A DNA stretch of 64,000 nucleotides from Prochilodus magdalenae (Eukaryota > Chordata > Actinopteri > Characiformes > Prochilodontidae), in NCBI GenBank assembly GCA_024036415.1, contig JAMWET010001646.1, forward strand, positions 166,501-230,500. The letters are read 5' to 3'. Below are positions 51,179 through 63,170 of this stretch, piece by piece (position 1 is the stretch's first letter; each line of letters opens with the position of its first letter). The notes beneath the pieces were generated by a model. That model was not told where the DNA came from. It did not search any database and worked only from the letters and a program-made list of their open reading frames with translations. The translations under genes were made by a program, and so were the position numbers.

Positions 51179-54100
51179 CTACCTGTTCAGAATCACATTT
51201 ATGATGAGCCCTCCAGCAAGCATAGTGAGCATAGCTGCTAAGGTTAGCCCACGGCGGAGCACCAAAGCCCCTAACGATAGTGGCTTTCCCACAGTGCAGA
51301 CTGATGATTTCTGCAGCAGCATATCTGTGTCTGCTTGTGTGCCCTCTTCATCACTCTCCCCATCTTCATTCTGCTGTAAGGTGTCTGCCAATAGAGAACT
51401 CTTCTTAACATCATACAGTCTTTGTTGACTGCCCAAAGTGATTTGACAGGTTCTTACCATTCTCCTTCAGGTTCCGAGGCACTCCAGCTCTGATCTGTGC
51501 CTGCAATCAGATCAAGGTGTTAATATTATTGATGTAAGAGATGAAAATGAAAGAGTCAAACTGTAAAACTGACTTCAATGTACTCTCACCTCCTCTGTGG
51601 CTTTTGCCCAGTTCAGCTTTACAAGCAGAATTATGAAGAAAATTGACTGAAAGAACACACAAACTAAAAGCCCAGTCCAAAGACCTACAACAGAGAAGAG
51701 AAGTGGAATTAACTAAATAAATTGGGCATGAGCAGGAAAGAGACAAATGAAGGGAAATAGTGAGAAATTTATACTGAGAAATATATTTTCCCTACCAAAA
51801 ATTCCCATTTTTGCTACAAACATCAGAGACACTCCAATGGGGAAGCCAACAGCGTAATATCCAAATAAGCTCCCGACTGCTCCGAGCTTCTGCTTCCCTA
51901 AGCCTCTAACAATACTTCCAGCAGATGCCTGATTAGGTAGAAGGTACAGTGCCACATGTCAACACATACTCTGTTTACTACCTCAAAAATGTTATTCACA
52001 GTGATTTTATCCTGCCCTGTTAAATGTGATGTAGAGTTTGAAGTGATCATTTGCCCAAAAAATAGATTTACACAGTTCCTCTTATTCCATTTCATTTCTC
52101 TCATTTCTGAAATCTGAAGTTTTGCACTGGAGTTATGAGGCTAAAGTAGTTAATAAGCAATGGAAACTTATACCCTCCTGTTGGCATTAGCTTCTGTCAA
52201 ACCAGTTCAAACTGTTAACAGACTTGTATGACATCCTGCTATCTATAAAAATGAATAACAGTACTGATACACCTTAGGTTTCAATATTGCTGCTACTGGC
52301 TTAAGCCATGCAATGTATTTTGGCCATTTTTACAGAGAACACTGTAACACAGTGTCAGATAGTGAATCTGCAGGAGATGAATAATTAACATCACTTCCAG
52401 CAGCTGCTCCTATAGCGAGCTGGCTGGGCTGTTTGTTGTTTGTCATTTTTTTGGCTGTTATTGTGTTTTCATTTTACAAAGTACAGTGAACCTGCTAACT
52501 CTCAACCTTTTTATTTGCCATCTGTTTGACCTATGTGGGCTACTTGTTTGGATAGAAGTCTGCTTTATTTGGCTTCCTTTCTTATTTGTGTTTTATCAAG
52601 AGAGATTTTGTTACATTTTACATTTCAGGCATTTAGCAGACGCTCTTATCCAGAGAAACTTACAAGGTAATTTGTTTTACAGGTAGGGCAGTGCAGTATT
52701 AGGAGTCTTGTCCAGGGACTCTTATTGGTGACTGTGATTTAAACCCCTATCTCCCACATGGGGTGGTAGCCCCCTGGTGGGTAGTGGTGTTAACCGCTGA
52801 GCTACGCCAACCAGATTTTAAAGACTGCACAATGGGTACCATGAATCCTTCTGGAAATCTAATGATTGACTTGCGCCCTCAGGCCTCTTGTGCTTCATGA
52901 AATCTGTTTTTTTTTTTTTAAATGTATCATATATATGTCATAGTATTTTGTGTTGATATACTTTATTATCGTATTTGCTGTAAAATCTCACATTCGTAAA
53001 CTGAAAGTCAGTTAGATTTATATCAGTTTGCATATTGCCCTGGGAGAAGACTGGATGCGCAAAATTATTTCTACTGAATTCACTTTTAATTTCACCTTGG
53101 AAGAAGTACTTATTCATTTAAGATCTTGGGTACAATTTTAGATGAGAAGCTAAAATTTGAGCATCTTCATTTTTAACTACCAAAGGAAGTAAATCTTTAT
53201 TTGCCTGTTCATTAATTTTGTGTATTTTTCATAACTACTTTATTGAGATCATCTCTGTTTCAATCTGCTGCCTTAGATGTACAGTGGTGTGAAAAGGTGT
53301 TTGCCCCCTTCATGATTTCAGATTTTTTGCATGTTTGTCTGAAATGTTTCAGATCATCAAACTAATTTAAATATTAGTCAAAGACAACACAAGTAAACAC
53401 ACAATGCAGTTTTTAAATGAAGGTTTTTATTATTAAGGGAGGAAAAAAATCAGAACCTGCATGGCCCTGTGTGATAAAGTGTTTGCCCCCTAAACCTAAT
53501 AACTGGTTGGGCCACCTTTAGCAGCAACAACTGCAATCAAGTGTTTGCAGTAACGTGCAATGAGTCTTTCACAGCGCTGTGGAGGAATTTTGGCCCACTC
53601 ATCTTTGCAGAATTGTTGTAATTCAACCACATTGGAGAGTTTTCGAGCATGAACCCCCCTTTTAAGGTCATGCCTCAGCATTTCAATAGGATTCAGGTCA
53701 GGACTTTGACTATGCCACTCCAAAGTCTCCACTTTGTTTTTCTTTAGCTATTCAGAGGTGGACTTGCTGGTGTGTTTTGGATCATTGTCCTGCTGCAGAA
53801 CCCAAGTTCGTTTCAGCTTGAGGTCACGAACAGATGGTTGGACATTCTCCTTCAGGATCTTTTGGTAGACAGCGGAATTCATGGTTCCACTTATCACAGC
53901 AAGTCTGCCAGGTCCTGAAGCAGCAAAACAGCTCAAGACCATCACACTACCACCATTAAATTTTACTGTAGGTTTGATGTTCTTTGTCTGAAATGCGATG
54001 TTACTTTTACGCCAGATGTAATGAGACATACACCTTTCATGAAGTTCAACTTTTGTCTTGTCAGTCCACAGAGTATTTTCCCAAAAGTCTTTGGGATCAT

Positions 54101-57100
54101 CAAGATGTTTTCTTTTTTCTTTTTTTTTTTGAGAAAAAATTGAGACGAGCCTCGATGTTCTTTTTGCACAGCAGTGGTTATGGTCTTGGCACTCTGCCAT
54201 GCAGGCCATTTTTGCCCAGTCTTTTTTTTATGGTGGAGTCATGAACGATGACCTTAACTGAGGCAACTGAGGCCTGCAGTTCTTTGATGTTGTTGTGGGG
54301 CCTTTTGTGACCTCTTAGATGAGTCGTTGCTGTGCTCTAGGTGTAATTTTGGTTGACAGGCCACTCGTGGAAAGGTTCACTGTTCCACGTTTTCACCATT
54401 TGTGGATAATGGCTATAACTGGTTCGCTGGAGTCCAAAAAATTTAGAAATGTCTTTATAACATTCTCCAGACTGATAGATCTCAGTTACTTTCTTTCTTG
54501 TATGTTCCTAAATTTCCTTGGATCTTGGCATGATGTCTAGCTTTTGAGTATCTTTTGGTCTGCTTCGCTTTGTCAGGCACGTCCTATTTAAATGATTTCT
54601 TGATTGAAAAAAAATGTGGCAGTAATCAGGCATGGGTGTGGCTAGAGAAATTGAACTCGGATGTGATAAACCACAGTTATGTTTTAACTGGGGGGCAAAC
54701 ACTTTTCAACATAGGGCCATGTAGGTTTGGATTTTTTTTCTCCCTTAATAATAAAAACCTTCATTTAAAAACTGCATTTTGTGTTTACTTGTGTTGTCTT
54801 TGACTAATATTTAAATTTGTTTGATGATCTGAAACATTTAAGAGTGACAAACATGCAAAAAAAAAGAAAATCATGAAAAAAAATCATCAAGAAATCATGA
54901 AGGGGGCAAACACTTTTTTGTGAACTGCTACTCGGGGACAAACAGAAAATATTCTATCCAATTCAGTCATGACTTCAGACAACTGTATGTAGACCTAAGC
55001 ATGCAGTTAGATGACGTTAATAGCCAAGATTACTTGATAGTTTCACTATCATTGATCTAGTGTAAATCCAACAAGTTACGGCTGGCTGGATACATTTGGG
55101 GTATAACTGTGCATCTCTGACCAAACCATCACTTTGAGGAAACCATCAAGGAAAAGATTTGCTGACTTACCGCTGTTGCATCAAGCAGATGGAAAGGAGC
55201 ATAGAGGACCATTACAGTGGCAACCCTTGCTCTAATCTGTCTGTGAGAACAGCAGAAAATATTGTATTAGGTCACATTTACCAACATGCTAGCTGCTCTG
55301 TTAATGACAGTTTTCATACTGTAGTTCTGTTTCACAACACCATCAAGCCTGTTAAGCTCATTCTGCAGACACCATATCTACGCTAATATTAGAAGTATTA
55401 CATGGGCAAAGGTCATGCAGGAATATATGCTAGTAAGGCATAGAAAAGCTGACAGTGCTGAGATAACAATTAAAATGTACTGCTGGAGCACTCACTCATC
55501 ATTTGAGAAGATGTAGGAAATTACATCCTTGGTAACGCCAACAATGACTGCCAAGCACACTGAAACAGAAACTGTAAAACAAGTTTATGAGCCAAGCTCA
55601 TTCACGTTTCCTAGAACAAAAATTAGACTTGGCATAGCATGAATTAACCAACAATGCAGGGGATAGACCTGTTACAAGTGCGCCAAATGAGCAGAGGTCG
55701 ATCACGAGTTTATAGTGTTTCACTGAGCCTTAAAAGAACCTGACGAATATACAGTTTAATTAACCAGCCTTAATTAACTTGTTTTGTAAATACAGTTTGA
55801 GGTTTATGATGTGTTATCTCAGGAGTACCTGCACAGACCATGGCGAGCTTAGCGGACAGCTTGGCTTGTGCAGTGTCTCCAGCCCCCATGGCATTTCCCA
55901 CTCTGACACAGCCAGCCACACTGAAGCCTATAGGGAACTGATAAAAGTACACTTGTTTAGTTTACAGCTCTCTACCAACTTCTGAACACATTGTTATCTA
56001 TTCCTTATGCAGATCACACAGACATCATAATGATCAGAACCATGTTTCGGTTGTAAGTTAGTCATGACAGTTATTTACCATATATGCAACATTTGCCAGT
56101 TCATAGATAATTGATTGAGCTCCCAGCTCCACAGGACTTATCAAACCTGCCACAGAAAATAAAGACATTCAGCAACATTACAAGCAGCTCAGTTTGAATT
56201 ACAAAGTACAAAAGTAAAGGAAATGAGCTTGGCACATAACAACTACTACTAGACTAATGCCAAAAAAAAAAATCAACATTATCCTTCAAAACCCCTTTAA
56301 TCACTTTCATGAGAATATGAAATCTAACCTGCCAAAAATGCACCCAGCTCATAGGTCCACCACTCTGCACACAACATCAACATGCCTGGAATAGCTAAAT
56401 GGAAGAAGGTATCCCATTCTTGTAGACACTCAATGGACCATCCTGAAAAGGAAGAGAGACACGGGGCATTTTCTTTATAAATGTCTGTTTACAGTACAGG
56501 TTCAAATATGCAGAGTTTGACCTCACTTTCAATGTTTCTACATAAGTGTAGAGAAATCAGTTGCATTATACACAGTATAAAATTCTGAAGACCCCTGGTC
56601 AAAATTTAGTTCATTTCCTAAGAAAAAAATTAACGATGTAACGATTTTACCCTAAACAAACAGCTTCAAAGTCATATTGATGGTAAACAGCTTATAATAG
56701 GCAGAATGGCATCTCTGCCATTGCTCCTCTGGACTCCGAACACCTGCTATAACAATGGGAAACTTTTGAGTGAAGTGTACAAGACCTTATGAGAGACATG
56801 TGTAAAACTTTAAGGCACCACGTCATACACCAACAACTTTAGGCAGCAACAAGAAATAAATAACTTGCTATTTCCAACAAGGACAGCAAGTGACCAGAGT
56901 AAATCTCTGGCTACATCTCCTATTTATGAAAGATTGGAACTTTGGCTGTGACCTTTTCTGTATCTGACACTGTGTCTCACAGAGCTTCCATCCCGTTTAA
57001 AGCAGCATGCAAAAAAATTAATTCCTTTCACACCACAACGTGTGGTCAGTTTTTGTCAATATCAAGTCAATGATGATATGAAAGTTTGCAACCTCCTGTA

Positions 57101-60100
57101 ATAATATTCTGTAATATTACTTGTTAATATTGACTTCAAAGTCAAAAAGGTTCTCTCTCTTCTAATGTTTCTTTTGTATTGAATTCCAATTGCCTTACTT
57201 TTTTGCTACAGATTACAATGACAATTTCAGCTGTTTGCACACAGAAACATCTGAAATTGAGATTATCATCTGTAGTGCTCCTATGCCCGTGTGACCCACA
57301 GGCATGTGAAGGTGGAGCTGGATGCAGTACTTTTAGCTCTTTAGCAAATGCACATAAACAGTTGGCCAGGAAGGGCTCAAAGTGAGATTTGTATTTATGT
57401 GTTTGAAATGCGAACAGCACACCACAGCTGTAGATAGACCCCAGGAGAACAAAGTACACATTTCCAATAATGCTGGTTTTTAAGTGTAAAAGTGTGTTCA
57501 CTACAGACTATTTCACTTGGAAAATCAACATAATCCAAATTTAATACACATAATTGGTAGGGCTAATAAGCCTTTCTGAAACATTTTGAAAGCTCTCTTT
57601 ATCCAAACACAACTTTAATCGGTAAACACTACATCACATCATGTCACATCACATTACATTACCACCTACCACTGAAATGTTTAGCACATTTTACATGAAC
57701 TCACCATGCCAAGTGTCTTTATGTAGACCTCTACAACGGATGTAGAGAAACAGTACAATAGCCATCAAATACTGTGAGACAGTATTGGCTGCAGCTGATC
57801 CACTGTGTATTAAAATGTTGTGTTAGTAGCGCTTTATCTATATCTATATATCTATATATATATAAAATTTTATTACATTTCATCATCAATATAAGTATAC
57901 AATTTCTCATGTGTTACTGGATGATGCCTCCTGCCTTAAGTAAGGTTCTTAAAGCAAAGCTGCTCCAGAAGGAATGTTTCTTGGCTCCTGCCAGTTGCTT
58001 TGGACTGAAGTAAAGCACAAGCTAAATAACTAAATTGTGAACTCTGATTGTACTCACGCAACACCGAGGTCCAAAACGAACAGGAAAACATAGTTGCTTA
58101 AGGCATTTAGCACATTTGCTATAGCTCCAGTGATGACCAAGGGCCAAATAATTCCCTAGAAAGAAAATTTAGATTAGTTCATTTACATTTTAACACCTCC
58201 CTATAATACTACAAGTTCACACCTTACCTGGTTTTGTAGATATGTTGATTCAATGATGAATAAAAATAATGCCTTTAAGTCAAGAGAACAAAGAAGTTTT
58301 GAATCTTCATTTACAACAATCTGAAATCTTCAGCTGCGAGTCCCTACATGGAGCAGTTCACAAAAACAATAGCCAACTCCCAGCAACAATGCATACTACA
58401 ACTCTAAAGTAAAATATAATTAAAATATACACTGCTCAAAAAAATAAAGGGAACACTTTGAAAACACATCAGATCTCAATGGGAAAAAAATCATGCAGAA
58501 TATCTTTCCTCATATAGACTGGGTAATGTGTTAGGAATGAAAGGATGCCACATCATCACAAATCAAAGCGGAAAAATGATGCAGCAGGCTCGTCCAGTTA
58601 ACCCAAATTCCATTGCAGCAACTGAAAATGTTACTCAGTAGTTTGTATGGCCGCCACATGCTCCTAATGAGATGACAGATGGTGTCCTGGGGGATCTCCT
58701 CCCAGATCTGGACCAGGGCATCACTGAGCTCCTGGACAGTCTGAAGTGCAACCTGGTGGCGTCAGATGGACCGAAACATAATGTCCCAGAGGTGATCTAT
58801 TGGATTTAGGTCAGGACCCTGGACCCACTGCACCAGCGTAGGGTCTGGCAAAGGGGCCAAGGATTTCATCCTGATACCTAATAGCAGTCAGGGTGCCGTT
58901 GTCTAGCCTGTAGAGGTCTGTGCGTCCTTCCAGGGATATGCCTCCCCAGACCATCACTGACCCACCACCAAACCAGTCATGCTGAATGATGTTGCAGGCG
59001 GCATAACATTCTCCACGGCGTCTCCAGAGCCTGTGACGTCTTTCACACGTGCTCAGGTAAAACCTGCTCTCATCTGCAGCGGTCCTGCTGGGGGGTTAAG
59101 GACCTTCTACAGCCTTGTCCAGCTCTCCTAGAGTAACTGCCTGTCTCCTGGAATCTCCATCGTACTCTTAAGACTGTGCTGGGAGACACAGCAAACCTTG
59201 TGGCAATGGCACATGTTGATGTGCCATCCTTCAGTAGTTGGACTACCTGTGCAACCTCTGTAGGGTCCAGGTACCGCACCATGGTACTAGTAGTGACGCT
59301 GACCCAAGTCAACTGCAGAACCAGTGAAAAATCAGTGGGAAAAGATGAGGGGGGACAAAATGTCAATGACCTTGTCCTTTTAAACCATTCCTGTTTTGGG
59401 GGGTGTCTCATTGTTGCTCCTCTACTGCACCTGTTGTTAATTTCATTAACACCAAAGCAGCTGAAACTGATTAACGGTCCTCCCTACTACTTAACTGACC
59501 AGATCAATATCCCTGAAGTTGAACTGAGTTGATGCTATACTCTGATTAAAAAGTGTTCCCTTTATTTTTTGAGCAGTGTATATATAAATAAAAACATGCA
59601 TAGTTCTTACATTTACATAATAATTTTGTGTATTGTGTATGGCATTACATACAGGAAGAGCTGGCATAAAAATCTTCACATACATCTGAGAGAGCCTGAA
59701 ACAGACAGAGAGATATGTTACAGGATCCCATTCATTTTAAAGCAGTACTCCAGATATTTGATGATTTGGACATGTGCAACCTCCAGAAGACAATGTTGCA
59801 ATCTGACTTGTGCTGTGTACCTCTAAGAAGATTAATCAGAGTTTGAAAAAGTTCACTGAGTAGCATTTAGAGTGAAGTCCAAGGACTCTGCTTAGTAAAG
59901 AAGGGGCATTCCTGCCTGGATGGAGAACTTAATTTTAAGTTGTTTTGTGTAGGGAGGGGGACAAAATGTTTTCTCCTCTCTTATTACTACTCTCTAATAC
60001 CTACCAGTGCTGTGCTCCTTGCTCTTGTATCCTGACCAGACCTTGTTTTGACTGCAACATCAAATCTTACCTGACCACTTAGGTATTTACAAAATGCCAG

Positions 60101-62537
60101 TAGCACGACTTTATACTTTAGTGTATTTTTTGTCTCAGGTTTTTGACTCACTAACGCTTCTTGTAAAAAGATTTTTACAGCTTTACAGAGAACACCGTAA
60201 AGACCTCAAAGTGTTCCTATTAAGCTTTCTGTTTTTCTCCTTTCCTTTGTTATGTAGCTTTTTGTGAATGTAAACAATACAAACATATGAAACTTAAATA
60301 ACATATCAAAGGCCAAAACTCCAGCCCCTTTCTCTGTTACAACGAGACATAATCTTATTACAAAATCCTCCAGTGCATTTGACCCCACCTTACATAACAC
60401 AGAGTGCTAAAATAGTTTAGACAGGTACACCATTATGATGAACTATTTATGCATTTATTTACTCTTGCGATTTTAATGAAAACACAGGTTTTTACCAGTT
60501 GCTGCAATAATCTTAAATGTACACCAAAAATATTTAAGACCAACTTTGACATGCTTACTACCAGGCAGGAGTCTGATTTTATATCATATAATTCATTAAT
60601 AAAATATTGGCATTTGCCTGTATTATACCCACCTGGCTACTTCTGGGTTTTGTTTCACCATCAGTAATATAGACTCTGTGTTGATTAAAATGGCCCAGCA
60701 GGGGAAACATGCTAAAAGTAAGATGATAATTCCTCTCTGCACAATAACACCGACTCGCTGAAGGTTACCACTCCCAAAAGTCTGTTAAAAAATTGAACAG
60801 AATCAGGGTAATACACTTCTAGCACACAGAACAAACATTTTAAACCTGAACATAAAAAAACGAAAGAACCACTAAAACAAATAATCCTTCATAGTTTCTG
60901 CATAGCCCTGCTGTTTTACTGCAATAAGAAACACCAGGGGAAAAATATTACGTACCTATTACATGGACAGCTGATGTTCTAGCTATACTAGTTTTAGATC
61001 CTATATACATAAATAATTATTAAATGGGCATTAATGAAAGGTTAATGTATCGCAAGAGTACGATGGTACAAAACTACTTCATAAAGATAGAACATGAACA
61101 ATGCGGTAAAATGTATTATGAATTATTTTATGCAGCCAAATAAATAAATGCCAAATAAATATTTCAAGTTAAAAAATGTTATCCTTTTATTTTATTTATG
61201 AGTTAAGAGTATGAAATAAATGTATGTTTACAAAAACCTGTAAGTAACAATTAGGTTTATCATTTTTAATAGATTGATCATTGATTTACCAGTAAGTAAA
61301 TTTAATTGTGCCATTTATATGTAACTGTTTTTTTTTTATTATTTAAAACACTTAATCATCAAGTCCCTGTTTATTAGGGCCATCTCTCATGTAGGGCCTT
61401 GTCTCTTTTTATCTCTTAATATGCTTATTAGTGCAAAATCCACCACCAAGGCTGCTCCTGCATTGGTCTAGTACATTGCATACTTTATATATGTACATGT
61501 GCCCTTTTCACTTCTATAACCTATGGTAAATACCTCTCCTGTAATCCCCACTCTTCTTGGTACATACCACATATAACCACACTGACCCTGCTCACTGTTT
61601 TTGTTTGTTGTTAATAGTTCTTCTGTAACTCTATTTATTTTAATGATGTATGTCTTCCCTTGTGCAATATGTATAGTACCGTGACACTGCAATCAGGATC
61701 TTCAGGATCAATAAACTGTTATCTTATCTTCTCATCTTATCTTATCTTATTTTATCTTATCTTGTCTTATATTAAATATAGTACGTAACCACTTTTAAAA
61801 TGTCCAAGCTCACCATTAACTCACTAGTGCACACAGCACATAGATGGACTTTGATTTCAATGTTTGTATGAAATGAAAACATTAAAGCAAACAAATGCAT
61901 TTACATAACACCTAATTTAGTCTACAGAAGTTTGTCCCTTCCATTAAGTTGTGAAGGAGAAGAAGTGAAAGAATGTTTAACGCAACTTATTTAAGTGTTT
62001 AAGACATAGCAAAAACACCAGCCTCTTTAATTCCACAGGATAAAGAGATGCTGGAAGTTTAAATTACACACCTGTCTTCAGTGGAGCTGATTACAAAAAT
62101 ACAATTCTAAGAAGTATTTGAAATATGTGCACTTGAAAATGTGTAAAATGTTGGAATATTCGTTTTAAATGGGGCTTGTTTGTGTGTGTATGTGAGTGTG
62201 AGAGACTGATAATGAAGCTCCTACTTGAGATATTAACGTGTCACATGCTGATGCCAAACCGTAGCCGACTGCAACACTTGACACATTGATAATCTGTATA
62301 TATGAGCATAGAGAAGATCAAACACACACAGTGAATTTAAAATAACCTCCTATTAATCATTCCTAGGCAACATTTCTTTCCACAGTCAAACAGAAAATGA
62401 ATAAATCAAGCAGAAAATAAGCTTAGATTACTCACAGCTATGGCTAGAGCCACTCCGTCCAGTTCTGTACTCCCCAGATGTCCACAGAAAACAGTACTTA
62501 CAAAACTTATCAAATAGACCATAATATATGACAAAAG
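51179..62537 (-). CDS. slc47a: SLC47A/MATE-family antiporter, copy 3, exons 2-17 (exon 1 not found)
   Basis: Exons in transcript order: 62436-62537, 62225-62293, 60633-60781, 59653-59695, 58228-58272, 58058-58155, 57705-57802, 56329-56442, 56079-56146, 55829-55937, 55496-55571, 55171-55240, 51796-51928, 51590-51684, 51458-51500, 51179-51384. They encode 505 aa without a stop; the missing exon 1 should add about 45-50 aa. Exons 2-15 match copies 1 and 2 in length. TM7 reads CAEWWTYE, keeping both glutamates. The next exon reads GAQSIIYEL, keeping the human MATE1 E300 equivalent that copies 1 and 2 have lost; the E389 equivalent is Asp (HLLDATA). The tail ends NVILNR without the glycosylated extension of the other copies, closer to mammalian MATE1. 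Exon 16 is only 43 bp and ends in phase 1, unlike the phase 0 of copies 1 and 2. Two Tc1-like elements sit in its introns. Confidence 0.92.
52615..52815. repeat. Fish SINE-like repeat in intron 13 of SLC47A copy 3
   Basis: GGCATTTAGCAGACGCTCTT, ATCCAGAGAAACTTACAAG and AACCGCTGAGCTACGCCAAC correspond to a repeat found throughout teleosts (GCAGACGC.CTTATCCAGAGCGACTTAC). Confidence 0.7.
53282..54927 (-). mobile_element. Tc1/mariner element with broken transposase, in intron 13 of SLC47A copy 3
   Basis: Terminal inverted repeats begin CAGTGGTGTGAAAAGGTGTT on the left and end AAACACTTTTTTGTGAACTG on the right; the left end is preceded by TA. Minus-strand coding pieces at 53748-54209 and 53496-53732 contain [23 protein letters not shown] and [10 protein letters not shown], the three DDE blocks of Tc1 transposases. 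A stop separates the second and third blocks and the N-terminal part is disrupted, so it cannot move by itself. Confidence 0.85.
57838..57863. repeat. TATC/TA low-complexity run
   Basis: Imperfect TATC and TA units in intron 7 of SLC47A copy 3. Confidence 0.7.
58430..59578 (-). mobile_element. Tc1-like element with well-preserved ends, in intron 5 of SLC47A copy 3
   Basis: Ends are CACTGCTCAAAAAAATAAAG and the inverse, CTTTATTTTTTGAGCAGTG, flanked on both sides by TA, the Tc1 target duplication. Length is 1149 bp. The minus strand encodes a start with an HTH-type string ([20 protein letters not shown], about 59070-59283) that runs into a stop. A further block reads [11 protein letters not shown], where the third catalytic position is Asp instead of the usual Glu. 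The element is defective but looks younger than the others here. Confidence 0.88.
61721..61772. repeat. (TTATC)n microsatellite
   Basis: Pentanucleotide array with TTATC/TTATT/TTGTC variants, directly after AGGATCAATAAACTG, which looks like a retroposon tail. Confidence 0.85.
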
Positions 62538-62749
62538 CTAGTAAAAAAAACAGAAAGATCATTAGTACAAGAAGTGACAGTTCTACTCAGACACCGCATG
62601 TTCAGTTTACAGCCTATAATGGGTTTTGTACTAGACCAGTGGTTATGTCCTCAAACAGAGCAGATGACAAATTACAATAAAAGATGAGACAAAAATCTAG
62701 AGAAATTGTTCAAATTATTGAAATAATTAATTTAGTCATTAAATTTAGT

Positions 62750-62847
62750 ATTTATATTTTTTCAATGTTTATTTATAGAGCATCTTTCATATTGTTGACA
62801 GCTTAAAGTGCAGCTGACATCAGTAATCGGGAGGAATACTACTATTA

Positions 62848-62884
<37 letters not shown>

Positions 62885-63170
62885 TATATAAACATATATA
62901 TACAAATACATTTACACATACACATTTTAGGTGTTTCTTAAATCTGAGCACTGAGCTCAGTGGCCTAATAGAAGCTAGGATTGAGTTCCATAGTATAGAA
63001 GCATAATCTAAGATCACGAACTGGAACATAAACAGAGAGACATTCTGTGATGTAAGCAGGTGCTAAATTATTAACAGCAGAACTTCAAAGTCTATTCTAA
63101 CAGATACAAGTAGCCAGTGCAGCTGTTTTAGATTTGGAGTGATACGAGTTCTCTTTTGAGTTTAAGTACT
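62750..63170. repeat. Dispersed repeat related to 14.24-15.0 kb
   Basis: GACATTCTGTGATGTAAGCA, TCTAACAGATACAAGTAGCC and GAGTGATACGAGTTCTC parallel the 14.2-14.7 kb repeat. A (CA)n run is embedded at 62850-62881. Confidence 0.55.
62850..62881. repeat. (CA)n microsatellite
   Basis: About 16 CA units. Confidence 0.95.
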
